A stretch of 49,043 nucleotides of DNA from Priapulus caudatus. Taxonomy: Eukaryota > Priapulida > Priapulimorpha > Priapulimorphida > Priapulidae. Shown here piece by piece: positions 26,390-38,086 of the stretch. Both the position numbers and the translations under genes were made by a program. A model generated the notes under the pieces. It was not told where the DNA came from. It made no database searches and was given only the letters and a program-made list of their open reading frames with translations. Where the stretch lies: positions 91,821 to 140,863 of the forward strand of contig NW_014577893.1 in assembly GCF_000485595.1 (NCBI RefSeq), written 5' to 3'. The stretch's first letter is position 1. Every line of letters begins with the position of its first letter.

Positions 26390-27040
26390 TTTCGACGGGC
26401 ACCTTCTGTAGGCATGCCACACTCCAGATTAAATGCTTTACGTCGGCCCTACGTCATGTCCTTTGGGCTACAGGTCCGCCCCCTATCGTTGTACATTGAT
26501 ATTGCAAGGGACCTTCTGCAGAGCAGTGCCACCACATTGAAGTAGTGGGGTTGCAATTCTTGATGCGCACCTTCTGTAGACATGTTACACCCCAGCTTAA
26601 ATGGTTAACATCGGCCCTACGTCATTTCCTTTAGGCAACAGGTTGCTGACGAGTCCGCACTCTATCCATGCACATTGGTATAGCAAGGGACCTTCTGCAG
26701 AGCAGTGCCACCACATTAAAGAAGCAACGGTGCGATTTTCGATGTGCACCTTCTGTAAGCATGTCACACTCCACATTAAGTGCTTAATCATTTATGTCTG
26801 CCCTACGTCATTTCCTTTGGGCAACAGGTTGCCGACGTGTCTGCGCCCTATCCTAGTCTATTAATTAGTAAAACAATGAACCTTCCACACAGCAGTGCCA
26901 CCACACTGATGTAACGTTGGCCCTACGTCACTTCCTTTGGGCGACAGGTCGCCGACGTGTCAGTGCCCTATTCCTATTCATTGATATAGCAAGGAACCTT
27001 TCACAGAGCAGCACCACCACATTGAAGTAGCGAGGGTGCA
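26390..27040. repeat. Tandem repeat, about 170-180 bp unit
   Basis: About 3.5 copies share caccttctgtag, cggccctacgtcat and gagcagtgccaccacatt in the same order. Unit starts are near 26400, 26569 and 26748, with a shortened copy after about 26910. Open frames across it are shadows of the repeat. Confidence 0.75.
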
Positions 27041-27358
27041 ATTCCATTTTATGTAATTTTCATGATATATAATCTTACTCTGATATACAGGTTTCAATGA
27101 ACAATTTTATTCCACAATCTGAATTACATTTGTTATTCAGCTATTCGTCATTCAGTATCTCAACCTAAAATACGAAACACAAATACATGCATGAGCAAAG
27201 TGTTCCCTCAAGAAAGTCTAGAACAGATTAAATGATACCCAGCATGCTAGGATACAAATAAAAAGCCCTAACCTGCATATACTGTAAGATAAATGATAGT
27301 ATCGACAGGCAGTGCATTGAAAACTATCTACAAGTTATTTATAAGACTTTGCATTTAA

Positions 27359-27400
27359 TCAAGAGCTAATAATACTGTTACTAGTATTATTAGCTCATGA
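27359..27400. repeat. Tiny palindromic element, TCAAGAG branch, copy 5
   Basis: The arms CAAGAGCTAATAATAC and GTATTATTAGCTCATG pair around a few bases. The flanks TTTAA and TATAA match in four of five positions. It lies about 400 bp downstream of the SDE2 stop. Confidence 0.55.
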
Positions 27401-27801
27401 TATAATCTTTTAAAACACATGAATGCAATATTGTAGTCTTTGGGCAATAACCAAGAATTTCTGACAGAATACTGCGTGAGGGTTGAGACCAAACTCCACA
27501 GATATCACCAAGTGAAATACCAACTGGAAGTTTGTACAGGTTGACAAAAACCAGTATAACTCGATTAAACTGTACAAGTTTCTGTTTTAAGAAATTATTA
27601 TAAACCACTCCATAGTAAAACCAAGTACATTGAGTAAAACAAAGATCAGTTGTCTCTTTGATCAGTTCCTCTTCCTCTCAAGTAAATTCAGCCTACATGT
27701 TTTCATCTTCTATCATAAGGAGCAGCTCTACGCTTAAATTCTCCTTCCCACCATTTTACTCGATCATCCGTTTACCCTTGCCGTACAGAGCTTCTATTTC
27801 A

Positions 27802-30800
27802 TCAGTTCCTCTTCCCTTTAGAAGGCTTTGCCCGCATCGAGGGGTCAATTTGATCATCGCTGAGCCCTCGCGCCGCAAACAGGCGCTGTGCGCGCTGCTG
27901 CAGCGTGCCTCCACACTTCATCCCACGCGACATCAACTCCTCCTTCAGAACATCCAGACCGAGCATCTCCAGCTGTGTCGCTTCGTCATACGAATCCAGG
28001 TCTACGGGATCGCGACCTGCTTCCGATTCTAATCCAGCGGGAGAGCGTGGGGGCGTCTGCTGCCGTGGTGGAACAGCAGAGAGCGCGGCGAGCAGACCGG
28101 TCTCGGGTGAGGTGGGTTGCTCATCATCTACGTGTGGCGGTTTGCTCGCCTGCTGTTGGGCTTCCTGTGAACTCTCCGCCTCCACCAACGTCGCATCTTT
28201 GCCTGAAGTAATGCGTCAACAAGACCAATTCAGTCACGAGCAAAATGCATATTACTAACTACGTGATAGGAATCGTCCTTGTACGATATTTTAAACGTTA
28301 GTGTGTACTTTGAAAAGGTGAAAGCAAAATTTAGTTTGACGTTTCTAACGATTTTTAAAAGGAGCCATTCGTGGAAAACTGACAGTGTGAACAGACATAC
28401 TCTTACCACAACGACTTTCTTCATTGATATCTTCTGAAGTAGAGGTGTCACCCTGCGAGTCTAGCTCTTTCTGTACAGACTCTGCTGACAGCACCACCTC
28501 ACTGGTAGAACAACTGCTATGAGAGTCTGCAGTGACTCTGTCTGTGCTTTCCTGACCCTCGCTCTCCTCCATGCGAGTGCTGCCACCTGCATTTCCATCC
28601 TCACAACCGCCGACACGTTCGGGCGACCGACCGTCACGCGACGTCCCGTCAGCTTCTTCCTCCTCCTCACTGCTATCCAACTCCAGGTCTTCACCGAGCC
28701 ACATTTTGGGCTTCTTTCTCTGCGTCGGCACGGCCTCCGCGCCTCGCTTGTGCGCCCCGGCTCCTCCCGAGGTCGAGGCGCTCTGCATGCCCTGTTGTAG
28801 GGCTTCGTCGACATCGCCAGAGATGGCGCTGCGGTTCTTCTCGTAGTCGGGATCGCTGAAGTTGTGTTTCGGCGGCTGCATCAGTCGCTCCAGTCGTTGC
28901 TTCCTCCTCTCCTGTTGCTCGCGATCTCGCTCATGCTGCTTGCCAACCCAGTCCTGCAATCAACAGCTGTAGTCAAATCCCAATTTCTAAGGGCAAGGCA
29001 AGTGTTTTATCTGGTCTAACCAAAAAGTTTAAGGCAGCACAGCAAGTTGTAGGAGCACTGAAGCAAAAATTTCCTGCATCGATGGGTTATCGTGGCAGCA
29101 ATTGTTTTGTCAATACTTTCTATGTGGACAGAGTTTCTCCTACATAAGAGGCACTGCGGCGCACTGCTGTTGTCAAATTTAACAACGCCGTTGTGAAAAT
29201 GTTCCTGAATTTACCCGCCATTATCAAAATAGTGTCAATCCAAAAATAAATAGATCACCACGTGCTTCTGACTATATACATGGAAAATCGTCATGAAATT
29301 CACAGCAATGTTTCTTTTTGCGTGCCGGCACACTCCTGTGTCATTCCAGATTACAGCTTTTTCCTCGATTCCGGGAGTTTTGCTGTCACTCCCTCATACC
29401 AGCGTGGTGCCCACCCCTACATATACAGCAATAACCACGCCCACACGACTGTAACAATCAGTGCATTCGCGTCCCCCCCCCCCGTACTTCAATCAATGCC
29501 GCCCCAGCCAGCAAGCACGAGCCACGATGTGCACAGCCACGGACGTGGGTAACAGGGGTGTCGCGGGCTACTTTTTTTCAGTTTTTTTATTTTGCGTGAA
29601 TGCGTGAGAATGCGTAGGGCATGCGGGAGCGCGGGAGAATGGGTCGAGATGCGCGAGTCTCCCGCGAAATGCGCAGCGTGAGACTTGGTAGGTCTGCTAA
29701 CAGAGTAAGATTTAAACTAAAAGGTGACATTTTATTTTCGGGGTGCATCAAATACAGTCTAAGAGTAAGACATTCACATTTTTTAAATTTTGCTGGGGGA
29801 GACCCCCAGAACCCCCTCTACCTCTCCCCCCCCCCCGCGTCTGCCTGCAGAATCCATATCCGAGCCTACTGCACGCCTTTGAATCCATCAATGTGCGTTT
29901 TTTCCCCAAACGGGGCATTACCGCCATTGTCTAATTTTCCCTCAGAAGAAATCCTGATGGAAAAAAACAGAAGTTCAAACATAGCGTGGAATTTAATGTG
30001 TTCAGTTTTCAGGAGTGACAAGCAGTTTACAGCAAATGGGAAGAGATGCCACTGCACTTGTTATTTTTGCTGTAGCGGAATTCAATCACCTAATTATTGC
30101 TTAGAGTTTGCACAGCAATCAATCGTTAGAATTTATTAGCATTTCAAGAATATGTGAAAGAAATTTCAATGCCTAGAAAAGTAAGAGAATTTGGTAAAGT
30201 GGCTGAAAATTGTGGAAAATGCGTGGAAAGTTATAGTCCATATAGTTAAAGTATAGAAAAATATAAAATTTAAAAGATGGTAGGAAAGCGCATGAGGGAA
30301 TTAGAAAGTTGGCGTATTAAACTTCAGGTGTAGGAGTGGGACTGTGGAGTGGTAATGTGTGCATAACACTTTTGTTACTTGTACACTGGACTTGCTTACA
30401 GTCATTCTGTAGGTCGTAAATTAAAGCACAGGTTATTATCAGTTAATAAAAGAGTCACGTAAAATTCTGTAAAGTCATATCTGTGATCCATGTAAACACA
30501 ATATGACAAGTATCCGCCATACACTGAGTAAGTATTTGTATTTTTTGTCACAACCAAACAGTTAAACCACCAGACACAAATGATAATACAAACCTTAATT
30601 CGCTTCTCCTGATTGATATCTCTCAAGCGACGACCACTAAGATCCCTGCAAGCCTCGCGATTGGTTGTTTTCTCTATCTGTGCACCAATTGCCCGAAGCA
30701 TGGAACCAAAGCCACCTTTTCCACCAGGGAGACGAGCCCAAACGACGAAGACATTGCCTGATGTGATAGGTGTGTCATCTCTAATAAGTTTACCATTGGA

Positions 30801-30812
30801 TGTCAGGTAGAT
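27802..30812 (-). CDS. SDE2: Replication stress regulator SDE2, last three exons (5' end not found)
   Basis: The exons are 30812-30594, 28953-28407 and 28202-27802, with matching phases (0, then 1) and GT-AG introns of 1640 and 204 bp. They give 388 residues plus the stop. The first visible exon carries the end of the ubiquitin-like fold, then the processing site [17 protein letters not shown] and [20 protein letters not shown], which is nearly invariant in SDE2. The second exon is a basic coiled helix ([17 protein letters not shown]...) followed by an acidic, Ser-rich linker with SSEEEEEAD. The last exon has the C-terminal SAP domain ([19 protein letters not shown]) and the [12 protein letters not shown] tail. 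SDE2 is cleaved after GG by deubiquitinases and acts in fork protection (with TIMELESS/PCNA in vertebrates) and in splicing of some introns. The N-terminal 40-50 residues are missing: no exon was seen between 30813 and the gap at 31640. The long intron holds transposon-derived sequence near 29460-29520 and 29620-29850. Confidence 0.9.
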
Positions 30813-31130
30813 CTGTGTTGATATATACAACAAAACACATATAAGATGAATATCCACCTTTCAATAATATTTTCAGTTAAATTAAGGTTAAGTTGTGCTA
30901 CTTGCCAAGTTCTAATGGAGAGTATTCATTAGAAAGTTGCCGGTACTTGATTTTAGTGATGGTTGATAGGATAGGATGGTTGATAGGATGGGTGATAGGA
31001 TTTGAAACCTAATTGGTTTGATATCTGCTACTTATAAATGCTGATGATAGTGAAAGTTACATTTTTTATTTAATACGTTTAGACCAGGAACTTAGAACAA
31101 AAGGGAAAATATATTCATTATGAACTTAAA

Positions 31131-31224
31131 ATAGTTAATACTCGTGTTTTTCATAGTAATAGTTAATACTCATGTTTTGCATAGTAATAGTTAATAGTGT
31201 CTTGCATAGTAATAGTTAATATCA
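31131..31224. repeat. Short minisatellite (aatagttaat unit, about 28 bp)
   Basis: About 3.5 copies of a unit reading aatagttaatactcatgttt-tgcatagt are present. The last copy directly abuts the CAGGAATAG end of the large inverted-repeat element. Confidence 0.65.
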
Positions 31225-31435
31225 CAGGAATAGATAATAGGGAAGGAGTGTGACATCAATAAACAAGGGAAATTCGTCATTTACTAGCCTTATAATACCT
31301 ACGATTTACTACGCGTAACTCATCCAACTTGAGCTCAAATCGTAAACAGTACATTTGCCTAGCATCGTGCGAAATCGTTTCCTCGTATACCAGGGTAAAA
31401 AATACTTTTTTTTCACCAGAGCCATTTTTCTGACT

Positions 31436-31530
31436 TGTCAAAAATTTAACAGAGCCATTTTTTGAAGCTCCAGAGCCATTTTTTATGTATCCAGAGCCAT
31501 TTTTTATGTATCCAGAGCCATTTTCATAGT
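31436..31530. repeat. 21-bp minisatellite
   Basis: The unit ccagagccattttttatgta recurs exactly every 21 bp (about 31450, 31471, 31492, 31513). A slightly diverged copy lies just upstream. Confidence 0.8.
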
Positions 31531-31639
31531 TTCAAATTTTCGAAAAATACGTAATATAATCAATATATATAATGTACTCTTATTTTATTTGTGGGGATGG
31601 GGACATCAATGTAAATTGTATGTATTATTAATTCCATGA

Positions 31640-32414
31640 NNNNNNNNNNNNNNNNNNNNNNNNNNNNNNNNNNNNNNNNNNNNNNNNNNNNNNNNNNNNN
31701 NNNNNNNNNNNNNNNNNNNNNNNNNNNNNNNNNNNNNNNNNNNNNNNNNNNNNNNNNNNNNNNNNNNNNNNNNNNNNNNNNNNNNNNNNNNNNNNNNNNN
31801 NNNNNNNNNNNNNNNNNNNNNNNNNNNNNNNNNNNNNNNNNNNNNNNNNNNNNNNNNNNNNNNNNNNNNNNNNNNNNNNNNNNNNNNNNNNNNNNNNNNN
31901 NNNNNNNNNNNNNNNNNNNNNNNNNNNNNNNNNNNNNNNNNNNNNNNNNNNNNNNNNNNNNNNNNNNNNNNNNNNNNNNNNNNNNNNNNNNNNNNNNNNN
32001 NNNNNNNNNNNNNNNNNNNNNNNNNNNNNNNNNNNNNNNNNNNNNNNNNNNNNNNNNNNNNNNNNNNNNNNNNNNNNNNNNNNNNNNNNNNNNNNNNNNN
32101 NNNNNNNNNNNNNNNNNNNNNNNNNNNNNNNNNNNNNNNNNNNNNNNNNNNNNNNNNNNNNNNNNNNNNNNNNNNNNNNNNNNNNNNNNNNNNNNNNNNN
32201 NNNNNNNNNNNNNNNNNNNNNNNNNNNNNNNNNNNNNNNNNNNNNNNNNNNNNNNNNNNNNNNNNNNNNNNNNNNNNNNNNNNNNNNNNNNNNNNNNNNN
32301 NNNNNNNNNNNNNNNNNNNNNNNNNNNNNNNNNNNNNNNNNNNNNNNNNNNNNNNNNNNNNNNNNNNNNNNNNNNNNNNNNNNNNNNNNNNNNNNNNNNN
32401 NNNNNNNNNNNNNN
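31640..32414. other. Assembly gap (775 unknown bases)
   Basis: All bases are N. The gap splits the tandem repeats of the duplicated block and could hide the first exon of SDE2. The long open frames reported through such runs have no meaning. Confidence 0.99.
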
Positions 32415-33813
32415 ACATGTGTTTATATGTATCTAAAATTTTAGAAATGTAACTCAAATCGTTCGCGAGATATTAGAGTTATAGTACACTTTCCTACTGC
32501 CCATAGCCGCGCGTATATTAGCCTATAACGATACCGCGCGTACGTATATTTCTGGTAATTAATTAAACAATTCGTGCTTCAATATACTCAAAATTCACAG
32601 AAACCATAGCTAAGACATGAGTTTATAAAATATTATGTGCTTTAATATACTCAAAATTCACAGAAACCATAGCTAAGACATGAGTTTATATGTATCTAGA
32701 ATTTTAGAAATGTAACTCAAATCGTTCGCGGGAGATATTAGAGTTATAGTACACTTTCCTACTGCCCATAGCCGCGCGTATATTAGCCTACATGACGATA
32801 CCGCGCGTAGATATATTTCTGGTAATTAAATTAATTAAACTATTCGTGCTTCAATAAACTCAAAATTCACAGAAACCATAGCTAAGACATGTGTTTATAT
32901 GTATCTCAAATTTTAGAAATGTAACTCAAATCGTTCGCGAGATAACAGAGTTAGTAGACGAGTTAGCCGGCGAGGCGAGCTCGCCGATCTCCAGGAGGGT
33001 CAACTCATCCCACGAGCCGAGCTCAGCGATCTCCAGACGCGTCAACTCGCCACACGGACCGAGTTGGCTGGTGGACCGAGTTGACACGTGACCGTACCGT
33101 ACATATTATAGGCACGATATTAATAATAATACTTGTAGTGTAGATAATTAACACTACTTTGCCGTGACACTGACAAGTGGCAGTACAATATTCCAGTCAA
33201 CATTCAATATCCCAGTTCAATATTCCATTCCAGTGGCAGTGCAACTATTCAGGAAAATATTTCAATTATTTGCATCAATCGAATTTGAAACTTTGACCAA
33301 TATTTGAATCACCATGAATTACCGGTACGAATCAGTGAACGCACGATTTTCAGTGCTGTGTTGAAATAGATAAAATAATGTAACACCACGGAGTCGTTCT
33401 CTATTTTGCCCTAGTATTACTGGTACTAACGACGTAACACTAAATGTAACAGTAACAGAAAAAGAGATGCAGCCGGCGGAGGGCACAGAAGAGCTCTAGG
33501 TTTATTTAGGTTATGAACGGTACACTGCCACTGGGCACTGGTAGTGGTAGATACAATAATGTAACCCAAACCCAGGATAACCCCTATCCTGGGTTTGGCT
33601 TACATTATAATTTATTGTATCTATTCTTCTTGAATCTATGCCTATGGCTATGGCTATGCCGAAGGTAGTGCCAGTGGTACCAACCACAGGCACTTGAAAC
33701 GTTTCAATAAAATATAAATGCTAAATAAATACGAAATCTAATACTAGTACTACAAAATTCTTAATGTTTCTATACTTTCTTTCACCTATTATTGCCGACA
33801 GTTTCCTGTCAAT
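32415..33813. repeat. Duplicated 1.4-kb block, copy 1
   Basis: The block begins with about 205-bp tandem units (gtgcttcaatatactcaaaa...ccatagctaagacat, with cccatagccgcgcgtatatt), then continues through a unique stretch and a hairpin element to cctattattgccgacagttt. The same order recurs at 35265-36648. A small open frame near 32891-33091 is not conserved between the copies as protein. Confidence 0.8.
33550..33621. repeat. Hairpin element, GATACAATAATG family, copy 3
   Basis: The outer arm GATACAATAATGTAACCCAA is followed by the inner arm CCAGGATA, complemented by TATCCTGG. The right outer arm has a small internal insertion (ataatttatt) and one substitution. TA lies at both borders. Confidence 0.75.
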
Positions 33814-34025
33814 ATGCAATTGTCACCACATCATTGCAGATTAATACAAGGCAAGAGCTGGATTCAGCTGGTATTATAATTATTGTCAAGTTAAATTTAA
33901 ATATGAATGAAAGTGTCAACAGTTTCTAGTTCTACACTCTGTTGTATAACTTTTATTATCAATTGTATTTTATTATGCATCAGCGGGTTGATCTAGCCAG
34001 CGCCAGCTGCAGCGGATACATATAA

Positions 34026-34381
34026 GCTGGGTTTACACTGACGATTTTGAGTTGCCAAATTGAACGATCTTGGCAGTTTGGCAACTGACAATCGCCAGTG
34101 TAAATGCAAAAGTCGCACGTCTAGCCGATCGATAGCGGTGAGCCGGAAGATTAGAACATGTTCTAATTTCCCTAACTCGGAGCAGGCGAGTTGGACGTTT
34201 TTTCGCCAATTGGTCAACCATACAACAGCAATCAGGGGTGTGTCCCTCCACTCTAGGGGGGGAGCACGTTTTTGCTTTAGGCGCCACGCTGGCAGCATGT
34301 AATACATGCAAAAATACGTATCCGCCTCACCCTACGGGTCAAAAAAGAAAAACGCCATATAATCAGCAGTGTAAACCCAGC
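34026..34381. mobile_element. MITE-like element (GCTGGGTTTACAC ends)
   Basis: The ends GCTGGGTTTACACTG and AGTGTAAACCCAGC are inverted, and a second inner pair (gattttgagttgccaaattg / cagtttggcaactgacaatc) folds within the left part. It is related by its ends to the element at 3766. No open frame of interest was seen. Confidence 0.65.
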
Positions 34382-34391
34382 ACCGTGTATA

Positions 34392-34432
34392 TCAGGAGTT
34401 AAGGAGATAACCTTTATCTCATTAACTCCTGG
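34392..34432. repeat. Tiny palindromic element, CAGGAG family, copy 6
   Basis: The arms TCAGGAGTTAAGGAGATAA and the complement ending ACTCCTGG flank an ACC-type loop. GTATA occurs on both sides (34387-34391 and 34434-34438). It lies just right of the MITE ending at 34381. Confidence 0.6.
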
Positions 34433-34598
34433 CGTATATGTAGTACGTACCTAGGGCCTACTTGTGTACATTTCAATTTATCAGGCCACGGGAGCGATTT
34501 TCTCTCGGGGGATCGCTCCCGTTATTGTTCTTACCAGAGAGATTTTAGAGCTTACCAGAGCGAAATCGCTCGTCGCTCCCGTGTATTTTATTCCCTGT

Positions 34599-35050
34599 CG
34601 TATACACAAGCAATCCGGAGATACAGACTAAAACGTACGCCACGATTATCCATTCTTTGGCCATCAATCTGAACCGATTGCCCGCCTATATTCAAACAAA
34701 AGGCAGCTACTAACGCGCTATTGCTAACTCGGCGGGCAATGTGGCTCGCTGGGATATTTGAGCCCGATCTGCTGCTGATTGCGGTTGGCGTGCCTGCATG
34801 GGGGCATGCCAGCTGTATGCCGGTATGCCGGTATGAAGCTGTGTACCGAGTCAAAGGTTATCTCGCCGAGTGTTGCGTTGATGCCTAATCTCCCAGCGAG
34901 CCACATGCCTCGCCGAGTTAGCAATAGCGTGTTAGTAGCTGCCTTTTGTTTGAATATAAGCGGGCAATCGGCTTGGATTGATGGCCAAAGAATGGATAAT
35001 CGTGTCATACGTTTTAGTCTGTATCTCCGGATTGCTTATGTATACGAGGA
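34599..35050. repeat. Inverted repeat of about 180-bp arms
   Basis: The arms run from gtcgtatacacaagcaatcc to about 34775 and back from about 34865 to gcttatgtatacgag. Both contain tggccaaagaatggataatc in opposite orientation. The loop holds palindromic tatgccggtatgccggtatg. Both arms give similar open frames because they are copies, so these are not genes. Confidence 0.75.
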
Positions 35051-35214
35051 AACAATGCTAGGCGAATGTACTGTGTACGATTTGAGCTCAAGTTGGATGA
35101 GTTACGCGTAGTAAATCGTAGGTATTTTAAGGCTAGTAAATGACGAATTTCCCTTGTTTATTGATGTCACACTCCTTCCCTATTATCTACTCCTGATATA
35201 GTTGTGTGTATATG

Positions 35215-35221
<7 letters not shown>

Positions 35222-35257
<36 letters not shown>
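35222..35257. repeat. (TA)n microsatellite
   Basis: An uninterrupted TA run immediately precedes the second copy of the duplicated block. Confidence 0.9.
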
Positions 35258-35264
35258 TGTAAGT

Positions 35265-36648
35265 CGTGCTTCAATATACTCAAATTCACAGAAACCATAG
35301 CTAAACAGTGTGTATATGTATCTAAAATTTTAAGAAAATGTATCCAAATCGTTCGCGAGGGAGATATTAGAGTTATAGTACACTTTCCTACTGCCCATAG
35401 CCGCGCGTTATATTAGCCTATAACGATACCGCGCGTACGTATATTTCTGTAATTATTAAAAACAATTCATGCTTCAATATACTCAAATTCACAGAAACCA
35501 TAGTCTAAGAACATGAGTTTATATGTATCTAGAATTTTAGAAATGTAACTCAATCGTTCGCGGCAGATTTTTAGAGTTATGTACACTTTCCTACTGCCCA
35601 TAGCCGCGCGTATATAGCCTACATGACGATACCGCGCGTAGATATATTTCTGGTAATTAATTAATTAAACTATTCGTGCTTCAATAAACTCAAAATGCAC
35701 AGAAACCATAGCTAAGACATGTGTTTATATGTATCTCAAATTTTAGAAATGTAAATCAAATCGTTCGCGAGAAACCAGAGTTAGTAGACGAGTTAGCCGG
35801 CGAGGCGAGCTCGCCCGATCTCCAGGAGGGTCAACTCATCCAACGAGCCGGAGCTCAGCGATCTCCAGACGCGTCAACGTCGCACACACGGACCGAGTTG
35901 GCTGGTGGACGCGAGTTGACACGTGACCGTACCGTACATTATTATAGGCACGATATTAATAATAATACTTGTAGTGTAGATAATTAACACTACTTTGCCG
36001 TGACACTGACAAGTGGCAGTACAAATTCAGTCAACATTCAATATCCCAGTTCAATATTCCATTCCAGTGGCAGTGCAACTATTCAGGAAAATATTTCAAT
36101 TATTTGCATCAATCGAATTTGAAACTTTGACAATATTTGAATCACCATGAATTACCGGTACGAATGCAGTGAACGCACGATTTTCAGTGCTGTGTTGAAA
36201 TAAGATAAAATAATGTAACACCACGGAGTCGTTCTCTATTTTGCCCTAGTATTACTGGTACTAACGACGTAAACACTAAATGTAACAGTAACAGAAAAAG
36301 AGATGCAGCCGGCGGAGGGCACAGAAGAGCTCTAGGTTTTTTAGGTTATGAACGGTACACTGCCACTGGGCACTGGTAGTGGTAGATACAATAATGTAAC
36401 CCAAACCCAGGATAACCCTATCCTGGGTTTGGCTTACATTATAATTTATTGTATCTATTCTTCTTGAATCTATGCCCTATGGCTATGGCGTATGCGAAGG
36501 TAGTGCCAGTGGTACCAACCACAGGCCTTGAAACGTTTCAATAAAATATAATTGGCTAAATAAATACGAAATCTAATACTAGTACTACACAAATTCTTAA
36601 TGTTTCTATACTCTCTTTCACCTATTATTGCCAACAGTTTCCTGTCAA
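35265..36648. repeat. Duplicated 1.4-kb block, copy 2
   Basis: It follows the order of copy 1 (32415-33813), including the 205-bp tandem units and the hairpin element, with many single-base insertions and deletions. The indel-rich difference looks more like uncorrected reads or a second haplotype than like ordinary divergence. Confidence 0.75.
36385..36455. repeat. Hairpin element, GATACAATAATG family, copy 4
   Basis: It is the counterpart of the copy at 33550 inside the second copy of the duplicated block, so it is not an independent insertion. It has the same inner arm (CCAGGATA) and the same right-arm insertion. Confidence 0.75.
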
Positions 36649-36677
36649 TTCGCTGTAAATGTTCTATGCAGCACACA

Positions 36678-37246
36678 TAGGACTGTCATCGATGCCCAAC
36701 CTCATCGATAAATCGCGATGGAGTTTGCGTCGCGATATGCGATAATCGAAATAAATCGAAAAATAGCGATCCGATTTTTTTTTTTTTTTTTTTTTTTGCT
36801 AAAATGTAGCCAGCGGAGCATCGGTAGCATTTTTGACTGAGCGCGGCGCCGCCATTGATCGAGAGTAGTCCAGGGCGCTGCATACAGAGACAATCAATAA
36901 CTGTGGTGTTCTATTGTCTGCTGGTGCGTATCCTGTCTCACTGATCTCTATAATAAAATCTGTCTAACCGTAAAGAGCATGTCTGCTGCTTCGCCATCGC
37001 CGCGACGCCAAGGTCAATCTGGTTGAATTCAGATAAATGATATACTTCGCCGCATGTTGTATTTAAGCACAGCGATGTATAAATTGCATAGTTATCATAG
37101 TAGACACACAATACATGAGTTTACTGTACTTTCACGCTCATGTTTTATTACAATTATTAAATCGAATCGATCGAATGCGATCGAAATATCGAAAAAAAAA
37201 AATATCAATAATCGAATCGAAATAATTTGATACAATGACAGCCCTA
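36678..37246. mobile_element. hAT-like non-autonomous element (TAGGRCTGTCAT ends)
   Basis: The left end TAGGACTGTCAT and the right end ATGACAGCCCTA are inverted. They are flanked by CACACA-type sequence on both sides, while the other arm of the host repeat has an unoccupied site (gtgtgtgtgcatagaac, near 37985-38005). The interior repeats tcgataaatcgcgat / gcgatatgcgataatcga motifs and has a long T-run. Ends of the TAGGGCTGTCA type are typical of hAT elements. There is no transposase. Confidence 0.65.
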
Positions 37247-38086
37247 CACACACATACCGCCCGCCATTGCTCACTGTGCACAGTGACTGTTAATATATAT
37301 AAGCAGTAGGAAAGCGCTCGACTCAATCCGCTCGACACTCGTGAATTTCACAGTGATTAAGAGCACAAAAACACAACCATTCTACTCCATCTTTGTTTCA
37401 TTTCAACAACAGTGATCACTTGTTAGAATATAAGACTGCTCCTGCTGTCTTAAGCGCGAACCTCTGTCACGCGATATCGAAATAACACTGGCGAATTTCG
37501 AGCATTCGCTAACGGTTGCGCGGTCAATGTAAATGTCTGGCCGGAATCAGGAACAGACCTACGCGGCGCTATTGCGTCATTCGTGCGCCGCAATGCTGGA
37601 ATGTTTTTGCAACGCTCCAATGGCGAGGCTCGTACGGGAGGTTGCAAAGCAGCGAGGTGTATCCCAAAATGCAATCGCCCGCCTATAGCCATGTATCTTG
37701 CAGACGTTACATTGACCGCGCAATCGAATAGGCGAACGCTCGAATTTCGCCAGTGTTATTGCGATAGTCGGCGTGACAGAGTTGATTAAGAACAGAGACA
37801 GTCTATATTTCTAACAAGTGATGCACTGTTGTTGAAATTGAAACAAAAGATGGAGTAGAAGAGTTGTGTTTCTTTGTGCTGTAATCACTGTGAAATTCAC
37901 CCGAGTGTCGAGCGGATTGGAGTGCGAGCTCTTTCCTACCTGCTATATATATTCACGTCACTGTGCACAGTGAGCAATGGCGGCGGTAGTGTGTGTGCAT
38001 AGAACATTTACACGAATGTTAAGCAGGAAACTGTCGGCAATAATAGGTGAAAGAGAGTATAGAAACATTAAGATTTTGTAGTACTA

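Larger units (their letters stand above)
31225..35195. mobile_element. Roughly 4-kb region bounded by 165-bp inverted repeats with CAGGA ends
   Basis: The segment 31225-31390 (starting CAGGAATAGATAATAGGG) is repeated as its complement at 35040-35195 (ending CCCTATTATCTACTCCTG), with few differences over about 160 bp. The ends resemble those of the small CAGGAG palindromes. Between them lie a 21-bp minisatellite, the 775-bp gap, one copy of a 1.4-kb duplicated block, a MITE and another inverted repeat. No transposase is visible, though one could be hidden in the gap. No clear target duplication was seen. It could be one composite element or two independent copies in opposite orientation. Confidence 0.5.

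Noticed and set aside
31606-32457. Long open frames across the second gap
   Set aside because: They consist of unknown bases.
34588-35111. Mirror-like pair of open frames with LASHIARRVSNS / LPASHMPRRVSNS
   Set aside because: Both come from the two arms of an inverted repeat; the resemblance reflects the repeat, not two paralogous genes.
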